NCBI RefSeq assembly: GCF_000247815.1
Contig: NC_021677.1
Coordinates: 3,990,041 to 4,054,040, forward strand
Origin: Ficedula albicollis
Lineage: Eukaryota; Chordata; Aves; Passeriformes; Muscicapidae
DNA: 64,000 nucleotides
Direction: 5' to 3'
Made by a program: the position numbers and the translations under genes. A model generated the notes under the pieces. It was not told the DNA's origin. It made no database searches and saw only the letters and a program-made list of their open reading frames with translations. This document shows, in pieces, positions 15,533 to 31,291 of this stretch (position 1 is its first letter; each line of letters begins with the position of its first letter).

Positions 15533-16263
15533 GGAGATGAGGAGATGAGATGTTGGAGATGTGAGAGATGCGGGAGATGTGGGAGATGTGGAGATGTGGA
15601 GATGTGGGAGATGTGGGAGATGTGGGAGATGTGGGAGATGTGGGAGATGTGGGAGATGTGGGAGATGTGGGAGATGTGGGAGATGTGGGAGATGTGGGAG
15701 ATGTGGGAGATGTGGGAGATGTGGGAGATGTGGGAGATGTGGGAGATGTGGGAGATGTGGGAGATGTGGGAGATGTGGGAGATGTGGGAGATGTGGGAGA
15801 TGTGGGAGATGTGGGAGATGTGGGAGATGTGGGAGATGTGGGAGATGTGGGAGATGTGGGAGATGTGGGAGATGTGGGAGATGTGGGAGATGTGGGAGAT
15901 GTGGGAGATGTGGGAGATGTGGGAGATGTGGGAGATGCGGGAGATGTGGGAGATGTGGGAGATGTGGGAGATGTGGGAGATGTGGGAGATGTGGGAGATG
16001 TGGGAGATGTGGGAGATGTGGGAGATGTGGGAGATGTGGGAGATGTGGGAGATGAGGGAGATGTGGAGATGTGGGAGATGTGGGAGATGAGATGTGTAGA
16101 TGTGGGAGATGAGGGAGATGAGGGAGATGTGGAGATGTGGAGATGTGGGAGATGTGGGAGATGTGGGAGATGTGGGAGATGTGGGAGATGTGGGAGATGT
16201 GGGAGATGTGGGAGATGTGGGAGATGTGGGAGATGTGGGAGATGTGGGAGATGTGGGAGATGT
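15533..16263. repeat. 9-bp minisatellite (GGGAGATGT)n
   Basis: There are about 80 units of GGGAGATGT, nearly pure. Variants (GGGAGATGC, GGGAGATGA and shortened GGAGATGT) cluster at the left start and at about 16052-16150, dividing the array into two homogeneous blocks. Since 9 is a multiple of three, all frames stay open and yield repeats such as MWE, DVG, RCG, PTS and HLP. None is a gene. Confidence 0.97.

Positions 16264-16337
<74 letters not shown>
16264..16337. repeat. G74 homopolymer tract
   Basis: The pure G tract joins the GGGAGATGT array to a short GGGGATGCA array. It starts at the GGG position of a 9-bp unit. Confidence 0.95.
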
Positions 16338-16338
<1 letters not shown>

Positions 16339-16400
16339 TGCAGGGGATGCAGGGGATGCAGGGGATGCAGGGGATGCAGAAGATGCAGAGAGGCAGACAA
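16338..16400. repeat. Short GGGGATGCA array
   Basis: Five or so units of ATGCAGGGG end in decayed ATGCAGAAG and ATGCAGAGAGG. The unit looks related to GGGAGATGT by small changes. Confidence 0.85.
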
Positions 16401-18472
16401 TGCAGAAGATGCGGGAGTGCCCTCGGCCCCGCTCTTTCCGTCGTTCCCACTCCAGAGAAGAAGCTCCCAGCAGGAAGGTTTCACAAACTGGGAAACGCTG
16501 CAGAGCCTTTGCATGGCTCGTTCCCTCTCTGCTGTCCTCTGTTCTTCCTTATCCCAGGAAACTCAGAAATTCCCGATTTTTAACCACCTGATCAGGAGAT
16601 TTTGATGTCACTTTTTTTTTTCAGTGATTTTAACTTTAAAGTCAGTCTGCTTTTTCACTGGGGTAGTTTACCCATCATCCCTGCGATGTTGTAAAGCATG
16701 AGACGAGCTAATAAACCGATGGGGAGCACACATTTCCCATGTGCAGCCCGTTCATTCCCAGAAGGTTTTCTGGTGTGAGGAGCAGTGAAACCAATGCCCA
16801 AACAGACATTTGGCCGCGTTCGGGATGCTGATGATCCGGCTGCAGAGGGAGCCAGTCTCCAGGTAAAGCTCTTCCTCCGCACACCCTTTCCCTGCTGGGT
16901 TGTTCTCAACGTCACAGAGACCAAAAATCTAGTTTCCCCCTTATCTTCCTTATTGCCTTGTTTTCCAGGCCAAGTTTGAGGACTGAGGCTTTTTGTCTGG
17001 GATTTTGCTACCAAGGAGGGGGTGAAACAGCAGTTTTGAGCGATGAGACAGTCAGCCAGAGGTATTGAATGTGAGCAGCAGCACACAGGGCAGGTCCAGA
17101 GGTCTGGAGCAGCCTTGGCCCAGCTGCACAGTTGCTGCACAGATGGCTGGAGCTTGCCCAGCACACAGGATGCAATCAGAGCTGCTCAGACCTACAGCAT
17201 GTGCTCGAATTTCTGCAGCCAGCTCGGAGACTCAGAGAGGGCCACAGTGGCAAATTGGTTTGGGGATCCCAGAGTCAGCAGAGCTCAGCCCTCTGGGCAG
17301 CCTCACGGTTTCTCCTCTGCTTCTTCCTTCTACAACACAGTGGTAGCAACCTGCTTTGTGTCCCTTGACTCAGAGCCTGGCTACTCCGCAGTTTAGAGCA
17401 ATGTGTTTGCTTCACTAGCTCTTAAAAAGAGCACAAAGCAGAGAAAACTGCTCCCAGCTGGGCAGCTGTCTTAGGGGTGGAGGTGGCTGACAGCTCCATG
17501 TCCCAGTTCTGCATCCTGGGCTCTGCTCAAGCAGAAATTTGTGGAGGGCAGGAGTCTGTACCAGCTCCCAGCCCACAGCACGAGGCAGCACTTACTTTTC
17601 CTCTGGCTTTGGTTGCCTGGCCTCTGGCTGTGTTCTGTATGCAAAGTGTTTTTATCTGTGTGGACTTGGATTCCTCTTCACCATGGAAACACATAAAATG
17701 ACAAGTGGGCAAAGGCTGATAGCGCCAGCAATAGGGAATAAGATGCAGAGATTTTGTCCTTGGCTTGGAGGATGCTGTTCCTGTTTGATGAGGCTCCTGT
17801 GGCCCACGTGCAAGGATTTGGAGTGGTAAGGTTGTGTTTGCCCCACAGCCCAGGCCTTTGCAAACAGTGCTCTGGGAGAGGTATCATGTCTTTATTTCTG
17901 ACTCGTGCTGGGCTGAAGGGATTTCTGTGGTCACACAGGTGGCCAGTGGCAGAGATAAGAGCAGATCCTGGTATCTCAGGGCTCGTCTCATGGCTCTGCA
18001 CAGAGTGGTGAGCACAGCTGCGACCCGTGCTGGGATTTCAAAACCTCCCCTCATGTTTTTTCCTGCATGAGCAAGCTGATAGAACCTCTTTGCCATTTTG
18101 CCTCAGTCCCACGGCCGGGAAATTATCATTTTGTTTCGCCCTTTTTAACCTCAGATTAAACTTTTGCTTTAAAGGGTTGAAAAAATAATCTACACATCAC
18201 TATTTATCATTATCTAGTTCTCTGTTTTTCTCATTAATAGTGAGAAACTATTGAAAACAAAGATTTTCATGGAAAAATAAACTGTTCCAGGAGTAGTTTG
18301 TTTCAAGATGTGGTATTATATATGTATATATGTGAATAGGAACCCAAATGCAAAGGAGTTGAAAAAGGAGTTTCAGCCGAGCCCACCTTGGAGCTGGTGT
18401 TAAATTAAATTCTCAGAGTGCCCTGGGTGCTGGCTCATGGGCAGAACTTGGGGAGCACAGAACCTGCTCAGC
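16401..18472. other. Intergenic sequence
   Basis: No gene or recognisable repeat. About 18.10-18.33 kb is AT-rich with evenly mixed words and could be conserved non-coding DNA. I cannot verify this. Confidence 0.6.
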
Positions 18473-21616
<3,144 letters not shown>

Positions 21617-22417
21617 CTTCCTTCCTTCCTTCCTTCCTTCCTTCCTTCCTTCCTTCCTTCCTTCCTTCCTTCCTTCCTTCCTTCCTTCCTTCCTTCCTTC
21701 CTTCCTTCCTTCCTTCCTTCCTTCCTTCCTTCCTTCCTTCCTTCCTTCCTTCCTTCCTTCCTTCCTTCCTTCCTTCCTTCCTTCCTTCCTTCCTTCCTTC
21801 CTTCCTTCCTTCCTTCCTTCCTTCCTTCCTTCCTTCCTTCCTTCCTTCCTTCCTTCCTTCCTTCCTTCCTTCCTTCCTTCCTTCCTTCCTTCCTTCCTTC
21901 CTTCCTTCCTTCCTTCCTTCCTTCCTTCCTTCCTTCCTTCCTTCCTTCCTTCCTTCCTTCCTTCCTTCCTTCCTTCCTTCCTTCCTTCCTTCCTTCCTTC
22001 CTTCCTTCCTTCCTTCCTTCCTTCCTTCCTTCCTTCCTTCCTTCCTTCCTTCCTTCCTTCCTTCCTTCCTTCCTTCCTTCCTTCCTTCCTTCCTTCCTTC
22101 CTTCCTTCCTTCCTTCCTTCCTTCCTTCCTTCCTTCCTTCCTTCCTTCCTTCCTTCCTTCCTTCCTTCCTTCCTTCCTTCCTTCCTTCCTTCCTTCCTTC
22201 CTTCCTTCCTTCCTTCCTTCCTTCCTTCCTTCCTTCCTTCCTTCCTTCCTTCCTTCCTTCCTTCCTTCCTTCCTTCCTTCCTTCCTTCCTTCCTTCCTTC
22301 CTTCCTTCCTTCCTTCCTTCCTTCCTTCCTTCCTTCCTTCCTTCCTTCCTTCCTTCCTTCCTTCCTTCCTTCCTTCCTTCCTTCCTTCCTTCCTTCCTTC
22401 CTTCCTTCCTTCCTTCC
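21617..22417. repeat. (CTTC)n array, about 200 units
   Basis: About 801 nt of uninterrupted CTTC on + (GAAG on -). It is pure polypyrimidine/polypurine with mirror symmetry. It produces PSFL and KEGR pseudo-proteins. Perfect purity over 800 nt suggests recent expansion or assembly from limited reads. Confidence 0.97.
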
Positions 22418-25400
22418 ATTCTCATCCCACAGAGCCCTTCTCCAGGGAACAGTTGATGGTACAAGGGCCACCTGTTGAGCAGTGAGGATGTGACAAAGCA
22501 TTGAACTTCCGTGCTTTCAACTCCACCAGCATCAATTTGGAGACTGCAGAATATACATGTCACTATTTATCTATTTATTTATAGTGTGCCTGTACATGGA
22601 ACTGAAATTAAGTCATGATATATAGTTTTGTTTTAGTATTTATTTTATTCTTCCTTTATTTTTTTTTAAATCTAGGTAAGGCTGGTTGCTCATTGCACTG
22701 TAATTCCTTATGCTAACTTCTCTCAAAGCAATGCACTTGGCCCTCTGGCCTGAAGTGTCTTTTGACATACACCTTGTACAAAGCCATAAAAAACCCTGAT
22801 GCAGCAGAGTAATTTTATAACATTCACACATCTGTTTCCACTGATGGCTTTGAAGCCTGGTAAAATGGCTAAGTTAGAAAAGAAAAAGAGGAAAAAAAAA
22901 ACACCACTGTGTTTGTAGAAATGTGACTAATGCCCAGACCTGCCTGCACTTGTTAAAATGTGCTAGAATGACAATGTTAACAGCTTGGCCAAACATCAGA
23001 AAATCACTGCTTCATCTGATGCCATTAGCTGAGTTATTCAGGAAAGGCAGAGCTGGAAAAATAGTGATGCTTCCCTGGTCCTCAGGATGGAGTGGCAGGG
23101 AGATCTCCCACTGGTGATGAGAGATGCTGGTAAGAACCCATCCCCTGTCACAGGCTGCTCGTGCTGCTGCCACCCTGGTGTGAGTGGCCTGGAAAGCTTC
23201 CTGCATCTATCAAAAATCAAAAATTTGCACATGAGGGGCCCTTCCTGGATGGCACCTTAAAAAGAGCCAAAATGACTCTATATATTTGGCTTGTGAGGCC
23301 AAAGGTATGCCCAGGGTGAGTGGCCAGCCACTGAAAGTGAGCTGCATGCCTGAAAATCACTTCCCTGAGGGTGGGATTGTTTTCATAAGTCCTCAAAAGC
23401 TTCTGTGGTTGAACTTGGACAGTTTTATTTCTGCGGCATTGACACCAATAGTGGGATCTGTGCCTTTGGTGTTTATTTTTGCACACTTTTGGGAGGTGAA
23501 GGAATAGATAAATCTTTGGATTTGTGCCTCACAGGTGTCCTAAAATGCTGTGCTCTGCCCTCAGGTGACAGGGGACATCCTCCAGGTTGTGTCTGTGCTA
23601 AACCCTGCCCACCCAAGTGTCATCCCCTGAGCAAACAGTGAGGCAGCACAGGGGGTTGTGTGATAAAACCAGAGGTGCTCTACACTGCAGTTTCACCTTC
23701 CCTGGAAATGGCTCTAGGAATAAAGGACATGCTTCAAACAGCCCTTGCCATAGGCATGAAATTCATTATGCTCTTCATGCAAGCACGCATTAAAATTCAG
23801 TTCAGAGAGAAAGGAAAACCCTTCTGCACTAAGCAGAGATCAGATTACTCGGTAAGCACAAAAACCTTTTGAGTAATAGCTTTTCTGTGGAGGGTCAGAT
23901 GGTTCCTATATGTCTAGTAGCCCCAGTTTCCCTTGAACTGTGTCATTCAACTGAGGCGCCTCACTCAGCTTTTAAACCATCCCGTGCACAGCAGCATTGC
24001 CAGGCTGGCAAAGCCACTGAGATCTCTTGCAGGGCCAGAATCTGTGGCATTTGGAGGGTACAAGGGTCGTCTGACTCCAGCTGAGGTCAGTCTCCTCCAG
24101 TGACCTGCCTTCACCAGTAGCTGGGAGTAAAGCTGGAGGCAAACTGGCACTTTAAATTCCTTTTTATTGATAGGGGTCTCCAGGAGAGGCAGAGCTTTTG
24201 TCATTTTATGTGCACAGGGTGCACCATTTTACGTGATACAGGCCAGGTGACACAATTCAGATTGAAGCCAGGAGAGGACATGGCTTACTCTACTGGCAGT
24301 GGAGAAACACAGAGAAGTAATTGACCTGAAATAGAACGAGCAGAAGTCAAGAATTCAAGATGTTATGGTAACTGGGACAGTTCTTCCTCTTTTCAGCAGA
24401 GCTGAATGTTTAATTGATTTACAACTGAAAGTGACAGGGAGGATGCTGCTGGTGCAGAGGAGAGGCTTGCAAGAGAATGAGAAAGAAAATGTATTGCATT
24501 TACTTATATTGGTAGCTTCCTAAATATACATATAGGCTGGGGTAGCAGATACAAGCTCTTCCCAAGTACCAAACTGTGTTTCTGAGCCAGATGACAGCAA
24601 GAAGGGGGGGCACAACCAGGCATTTTTGTATTTTTTGTTCAGGTGAATCAAATAATTGCAATCTTGGGGCAGAATTTATGTTGATGCATGAATTTCTACT
24701 TTATGTGTTCAGACTGAGAAGACAGAAAAGTCCAAAAATGTTATGAAAAATCTTACCAAATCCCTTTTGTTGAGAGTCCTACTTGATATTCTCTTAATTA
24801 GGCAGGAAGGGGTAAGTCCCTCTCCAAAGGAGACTCAGAAGGAATTTCTGTGCATAGTTATTCCTGATGAATGCTGCAGCTCTTCTTTCCGAGCACAGAT
24901 CCAGAGAGGAGAAGGGAGACAAACTTCCAGGTTTGCAGCAGATCAAAGGGAGGTCAGTGGCTGGCAGGAATATGGGAGTGGGGAAGAAAGGTGAGAACTT
25001 AAGGATCTCTTAAAAATCAGTGACCACCTCTGCCTACAGGTCATGAGTATCTCTAAATTGGTAGTTCTTTCCTCTGCTGCTAATTAGTAGTGGCTGCAGT
25101 GGAAGTGCATATTCTGTCAGCCTGCATTGAGTTAGCTGAGAAGCTAGACTGTGCCTTTTAGGTATTCTTTTTTAGGGTAAATTCTTCCTATTGGGCACGC
25201 TTTATTACCTTGGGATGCATCCTTCAATGGCTTGGTGCTGTGGCAAATTTCCTGTAGCCCAGCTGGGATCACAAGGGTGTCCAGAAAAGCCTGTTGCTTT
25301 CCAGGACATCCTAGCATTGAGGGCACACTGAACAGATGGGTCGTGATTTGTTCTGTATGTCCTATACACCGCCACGCTTCTTATTTATCTTTATATATAT

Positions 25401-28400
25401 TTATTAATTCAAGGACCATTTACAATGATTCCCTTTATTTAAGCCTCCTCTGGATTCTATCTGCTTGTTTGTGCCTCCAGGAAAATCAATCTGTGTGGGG
25501 TACTGAGCACAGCTGCAACGAAGGAGAAAGAAATAAAGCAGACAGTGAAATACGAGGTGCTCTCTGCAGAAGGGAAAGCAGAAGCCTCAAGCCAAAGTCC
25601 AAAGGTTACCCACGGTGGTAATGCTCTTACCTAACCTGGTTATACCTGGTGCTTGCAGGTAAATGGATTGAGCCATTCTGCAGCCATGAAATGAGCCCAG
25701 CAGGGCTGGATGAGCCTGGCTGCCCGCCCGTGCTCCAGTGGCATTGCAGGGCAGCAGCACACAGCAGAATCCTCCAGGGAGCAGCTGCTGCATGGCTGGG
25801 GGCACAGCCTTCCCCCGGGCACCCCCAGATACCTGGGCTCTTCAGTGGAAGGGCTGAGGAGGAAATGTGGAGCCTTCTGGGCTTTTTGTCAGATGTTCTG
25901 ATCACAAACTGGCACCTCATACAAGCACAGACCTTGACTTGGTTATCACACAGAGGTAAATCCAGTTGTTACAGGTATTGGTACAATCTCAAAATAGAAG
26001 GATGGAAGAATGGATGTTTCTTTTAAAGACATTTTGGCTTGTTTCTTGGTCTGAATTTCAAGCTTTTTCATTCACTTGCTGGCAGAGAAGTTTTACTCCT
26101 TTGGCTCTTACCAAGTTCTCTCTATGCCCATCATTTCCTTTACTATCTTTTCCTACATATTTCCTATATTTTCCCTGGTGTGGGGCTGTGCACTCTCAAC
26201 ACCAGGGCTGTTTTCAGCAGAGCTGAGCAGCACATGCTCTGAATCCAGATTTCCAGCTTCTCCTTTGGCACTTTTTAAGGGCTGAAACAGCATCTTTGGA
26301 TTTCACCTCTGAACAAAAAAGGTGATTAAATAATTGCCTATAATAAGTACCTATAATTAAATATTATACAGAATTCCTCCCTTTCTATCTTTTAAAGAAC
26401 TGGGCACCCCACCCCCCACTTGTGTGTTACTTGGGCACTCTGGGGGTGACAAAAACCCAGAGATCCCCTCTGCAGTGGATCCCCTCTCTTACACAGGAAT
26501 ACCTGCCTGTCCTGCACCAGCTCCAGGTGATGTTTTGTTTCCTCAGCCCTGAGTGTGTGTCTGCAGGGCTGTCAGCCTCTCAGTGCCTGTTCTCCCAGCC
26601 AGGAGGGGCTGGTTCCTGGAGCTGATGGACATTTTACACAGCCAGACTGGGCAGGGCTCTCTGCATGGCTTCTATTTCCTTGCTCCCCTCCACCTCCCAT
26701 CCATCTCCCTTCACAGGAAACCTGTGGGCAGCCCTGATCTTGAATTCTCCACCCCCTCCCAGACCTTTCTTGTCCATAAATCTGTCTGCTGCTGCATCCA
26801 CAGCTTTCCCATGCACACCCAAGGAAGCCTGAATTGTGCAGAAACTTCTGATGTTGGTAGTGGTCACTTGCAGTGATCCATCTACTCAAACACAGAGAGC
26901 TCTGCACCTAGTCTCTCAGTATTTCAGGTATTATCTGATGTTCTTCTCCCCTTCCACCACCCAGTGGTTCCCTACCAGCTTATTTGCCATATACAAATTA
27001 GTTCATAGTAATGAGCACCCTGTAGTCTTTCCTCAGGCAGGTTCTCTGGGTTCATTCCTCTTTCCCAGACACATCTCCAGCTGCCTCCAGCTGACCAACA
27101 CTGATTTCAGCTCTGCCTTTTTGTTTTCTTGACCAGAAGTGATAGAAAATCCTCTGCAGCTCTCTGGAACAGCCTTTACCCTACCTCCTGCTTCGTCAGC
27201 TTCATCTTCAGACCATGGCTAATCCCTATGGCTAATTCTTCCTTTCCATTACTATTCCAGTATCTTCAAGACCATTTCCTCCATTGCACTTTTTCCCTGG
27301 GTGCTACAGGTTTCAGGGGTGGGGAGTTCTCCTCCCACCTCCTCCCCAGCTGAGAAACCACACTGGCCTGGAGCAGGACACATGGAGAGCCTTCCTGACC
27401 AGCTCTGTGGGTGCTCTCAGCGGCTCTTGAGCCTTCAGCCTTGCTTTCTTGGAGCTCCTGTTACCCTTGTGCCACTTCCAGCACTGATGCTCTTCATGGG
27501 AAGGTGTTTTGTTTGTGTGGGATAAAAAAAAAAAATCTAAGCTGATGTCATAGCTCTGTCTGAGTGCTCTGCATGCACTGCAGGGAGGAGGAATTGGGGA
27601 GTTGGTGATCAAGGAATAGCCTTGCAGAGAAGGGCCCAGCTGCAGAGAAAGATTCTGCAAAAATGAGAGGGGTCTGTCCCCAGCTGCAGGGAAAGATTCT
27701 GCAAAAATGAGAGGGGTCTGTCTAAGGTCTCGAGGCACCTCTTTCATGTGATTACTGCTCACAGGACACTGTCCTTTGTCATCTAGGAGATGAAAGCCAG
27801 TTAAACAAGAGTTTGGAGGGAGTTTGGAGTTGGCTCCCTCCTGCCCCACATCCCCCCGTTCCTTGGGGCTCATCCAGAGCCTGTCCCTGGCGAGTCTGGG
27901 GCACCTCCCAGCCATTACTCACCTCCTCCTCCCTCCAAACAGGAGATCACTGCAGGAGATAGGAGTGTGAGCCCTGCTGAGACTGGTGCTCTGGCTCCCA
28001 CATTGCTGCTGCTAACTCCAGAGCTGAGCTGCACCGTCGAGTTCCCGCCCATCGTGGCGTTCTGGTGATAATGCTTAGCTTAAACCCTTCTGATATTAAT
28101 CAAAAATACCATATAATCACACTAAAAGCAATACAGATGTTTCACTGAGAAGCCATCAGATTCTCACACTGTGGCATGCTGTGATGTGTGTGCAGTGCGG
28201 TTGAATCTAGTCCTTCACTGCCTGAATTTTTCATGTTGGTTCATGTTAAACCTACTGGAAGGCCCAAACAATAAGAAGAAGACCCCACTTCCCCCTTCAT
28301 CTCCTCCAACTGACATAAAGCTGTGTCAAAAAGGAAGTGGTTATGACCTGGATGCTGTTCTTGTCCATTTTGCCAAGTAGGAATGTTTGCTCACTAAGAA

Positions 28401-31264
28401 GTTCAACATCACAGGTGAAAGGATAAGAAAAGTATCTCGGAAAAAAAAAATCTCTGATAACACTGCAGAGAATATATAATTAAGGCTGAAAGGAATTTTT
28501 ATAAGTCTAGGAAAAAAAAGCCCAAAACCCTGTTCTTTGGTCTCTGCCAACAGAAAAAAAATTGGAAAAGTACCTTAAATGTGTACCTATAAAATTTATA
28601 ATAATGCACTTACCTTTTGGGGGCAGGAAAAAAAATCAGTTTGTAGTTTGTCAACCCCCTGGCAAAGTCAGCTCAAGGAGCTCAGTGCTCTGTTCAAACA
28701 GAGGGTAAGTTTGAAAGTTTGGAAAGTTTGCTTTGCCATGCTCTGGAGGCCCAGAAGGGAGAGCACTGAGGTGCATTGCAAGTCACTAATACTCTCATTG
28801 ACTGTACAGGAGGAATGAAAAGGGACTTAGGCATATTAATCACAGCTCCTGCACCTTTTTTTCTGATGGCCCCAACCACCATCCATAGTGGGACACTGCC
28901 TTTAACAGAGCCAGGAGACAGCTGTGATGCCAAAGGCTCTAAAACTCTGTGTGTGGACACCTCTTAAAGCTGATAAAGAGGTTTAAAAGCAGGTTTAGAG
29001 AAAAAAAAAAAACCAACTTTTTTTTTGCTTTCTGTTCCCATTTGATAACATCAAGGTTTCACATTTATGTTCTTAGCTCTAGGATAGTGAGGAGTATGGA
29101 AAGTATTTTTGAAATTCATCCACCTAAACCTATAATGGACTCAGTGCATGCACCCAAACACACATATCTGTGGAAAGAAGGTGGCTTGAGAAATCCCCAG
29201 AGATGGGAAAACTGGGAGCAGACACTTGCACTCAAGTGTCTTTGCTCACCTGGTTGTTTCAGATACTCTTCTGGCCAGTGCTCATTTTGCTCTTTCTCCC
29301 CCCAGAATGGAGCTGACAGCTCTTCATCTGTCACAGAGGCTGCAGGATGTCATTATTGAGTCTCCCCTGAAGCACACAAGAATGGAATCTCCAGCAGCCC
29401 TTTCCCTTCAAGAGGCTATGTCCCAAATTAGAAAGGGCTAATAAAAAGCAATACAGGAGGGGGAAAAAAAATTATCCACCCCGAATTATATTTACCTAGA
29501 TGAATGCTTGCCTGTTTTATTTTACTCTGATTCTCATGCCTTCTTCTGATGGACAGTGTTTTGATGGTGGTGGACTTTAAATGATCCTTTCCCTCCCTTT
29601 TTCCTGTTTTGTCCTGCCTTCAGCTTTGGATTTTCTTTGAAAAGCAATGCCTTGCTATTCATTCTCTCACAGCCAGTTGCACTGTGGGTTTGTACACTTT
29701 TCCTTTCAGCCCCAGAACAGTCTTTACCCACTCCCTCCTGCCCTTACCACCTCTGAGGGACCATCAGCAGCCACAGAACAGCTCACAGCCATTAACCAGT
29801 TCAGTGCCACTCCTCCCTCCAAGGCAGGTAATTATTGATGAACATTTTGAAGCTCTCTGTTTGGGGTAACAGATTGTTCAGCTGCTCCTGCTCCAGGGGC
29901 CCCACACAACAATAGTGAGGGCTGGGATGAACAGCTAGAGCTGTGTGGGGGGACTGCAGACATCTGCCCACACATTGCTGAGCTCTGAGCCCTCCTTCAC
30001 TCGTGGCTTTGTGAGCGTGAAATCTCTCCTGGATTCCTAAGCTCAGACAGGCTGTATCTTAAAAAAAAAAATAAATTACAATCCACAGAAAAGTCCACAT
30101 AGGGACTCTGTGCTCCATAGAATGGCACAGAGTAACTGCTCTGGCTCCTTTGCTCCCTGCCCATGCAAACCAGCTCTGCCAGGGAGGGGCTGTGGCTCCC
30201 ACTGAAACCAGCTCCGCAAAAAAAACCTGGTGGTGACACCACATGGGGACTCCCAGCCCCAAATGCTGCGTGACATTTTCCCAAAGGTGGAAGATTTACG
30301 GGTTGAACCTAAATTAATTAGGAAGCAGAACCTTAATTAAGGAGAAGGTTGCTTCTGAAACAGCTAAGGCACTTCAAAGGGCTGAAGCCATGTACTTAAT
30401 GGGAACAAAGAAGAGAAAACAGGGTCAAAGCAGACCATATCTGTGCCTTGTTCTCACCCATTCATCCTGCACACGGGGGGTGCTCTGCTGGCATTTTAAA
30501 AAGAGCAGTGGAACATCTGCCACCCAAAGGAGAATTGGGGAGTGTGGGAGGGGCATGTGGTTTATTCAAAAGCCACTGCTCCCCCATGGAAGATGAGCCA
30601 GATGTACTTTTTGTATCCTCTACCAAGTCCTGGTCTTTTCCCCATTGATTTTATTTGATCCAGGATATCCCTCTTATTCTCTTTCTCTTTTTTTCCCCCT
30701 AGCTAGGTGGTTTCACCTCGTGAATCCAGGAGGCAAATTGATCCTGTCTCATCCTCTCATCACACCAGGTGCAGCTGTCAGCTGAGGGGCAGGTGGTTTA
30801 AGAAAAACAAGAACTGAGTCTCTTGAAATCATGGCACATTTTTAGGACCTCAGTTCCCACAGAGCTCAGTGTCCTGGAAGAAACAACCTCAGATAACTCC
30901 TGTGCTCCTCAGCCACTCCAGCTGCTCAGTTAATGATGTGTTTGCACCATTTATTCTGTAGTATTTTTGGACAGGTCATGCCTGCTTCTGGAATTAGGAG
31001 AGATGGGAGGCTTTTCCCATTGCAGGGGTGTGGTTTAAACGATGCTCCACGAAAATCCACCACGGTTTCTTTAGGAAGACACACAAAGAGCTAGGACGAT
31101 GCTTCCAGATGTGCCATCCCTCCAGCCTCCTGCAAACCCTGCTGCATCTCCCTTGCACCTTTAGGAAGCACTGCTGCAAGCCTGGCCTCGTGCTGTTTTG
31201 GAAAAGGGTTTGGAAAGCTACACCCAGCATTAAGAAGAGATTGACCGAAGAGATTACGACAAAT
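22418..31264. other. Intergenic sequence downstream of TEAD1
   Basis: No splice-framed conserved exon, no RNA gene and no LINE or LTR that I recognise. The only repeat seen is the 44-bp duplication at 27637-27722. Several A tracts and AT-rich stretches occur. In human and other vertebrates RASSF10 lies downstream of TEAD1, but no long single-exon frame of that kind is present here. Confidence 0.6.
27637..27722. repeat. 44-bp two-copy tandem duplication
   Basis: CAGCTGCAGAGAAAGATTCT, GCAAAAATGAGAGGGGTCTG and TC occur twice with period 44. The only clear difference is AGAGAAAG/AGGGAAAG. Confidence 0.92.
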
Positions 31265-31285
31265 GCACAAAACACTTTCATTTTC

Positions 31286-31291
31286 TTTATT
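31286..31291 (-). terminator. Candidate polyadenylation signal for TEAD1
   Basis: The minus strand reads AATAAA here (TTTATT on +). The context is GAAAATAAAGAAAATG, and T- and GT-containing sequence follows in the direction of transcription. It sits where the AT-rich presumed UTR gives way to ordinary sequence. Cleavage would be expected about 10-30 nt further on, near 31256-31276. Confidence 0.5.

Noticed and set aside
15533..16263. Telomere-like G-rich repeat
   Set aside because: The unit is GGGAGATGT, not TTAGGG, and it lies in the interior of a gene-bearing region.
15225..16605. Repeat proteins rich in PTS, HLP, DVG, MWE or RCG
   Set aside because: A 9-bp unit without stops keeps every frame open. 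No conserved domain and no gene context.
22418..31264. RASSF10, expected downstream of TEAD1 in vertebrates
   Set aside because: I looked for a long single-exon frame with Ras-association features and saw none. It may lie beyond the left edge.
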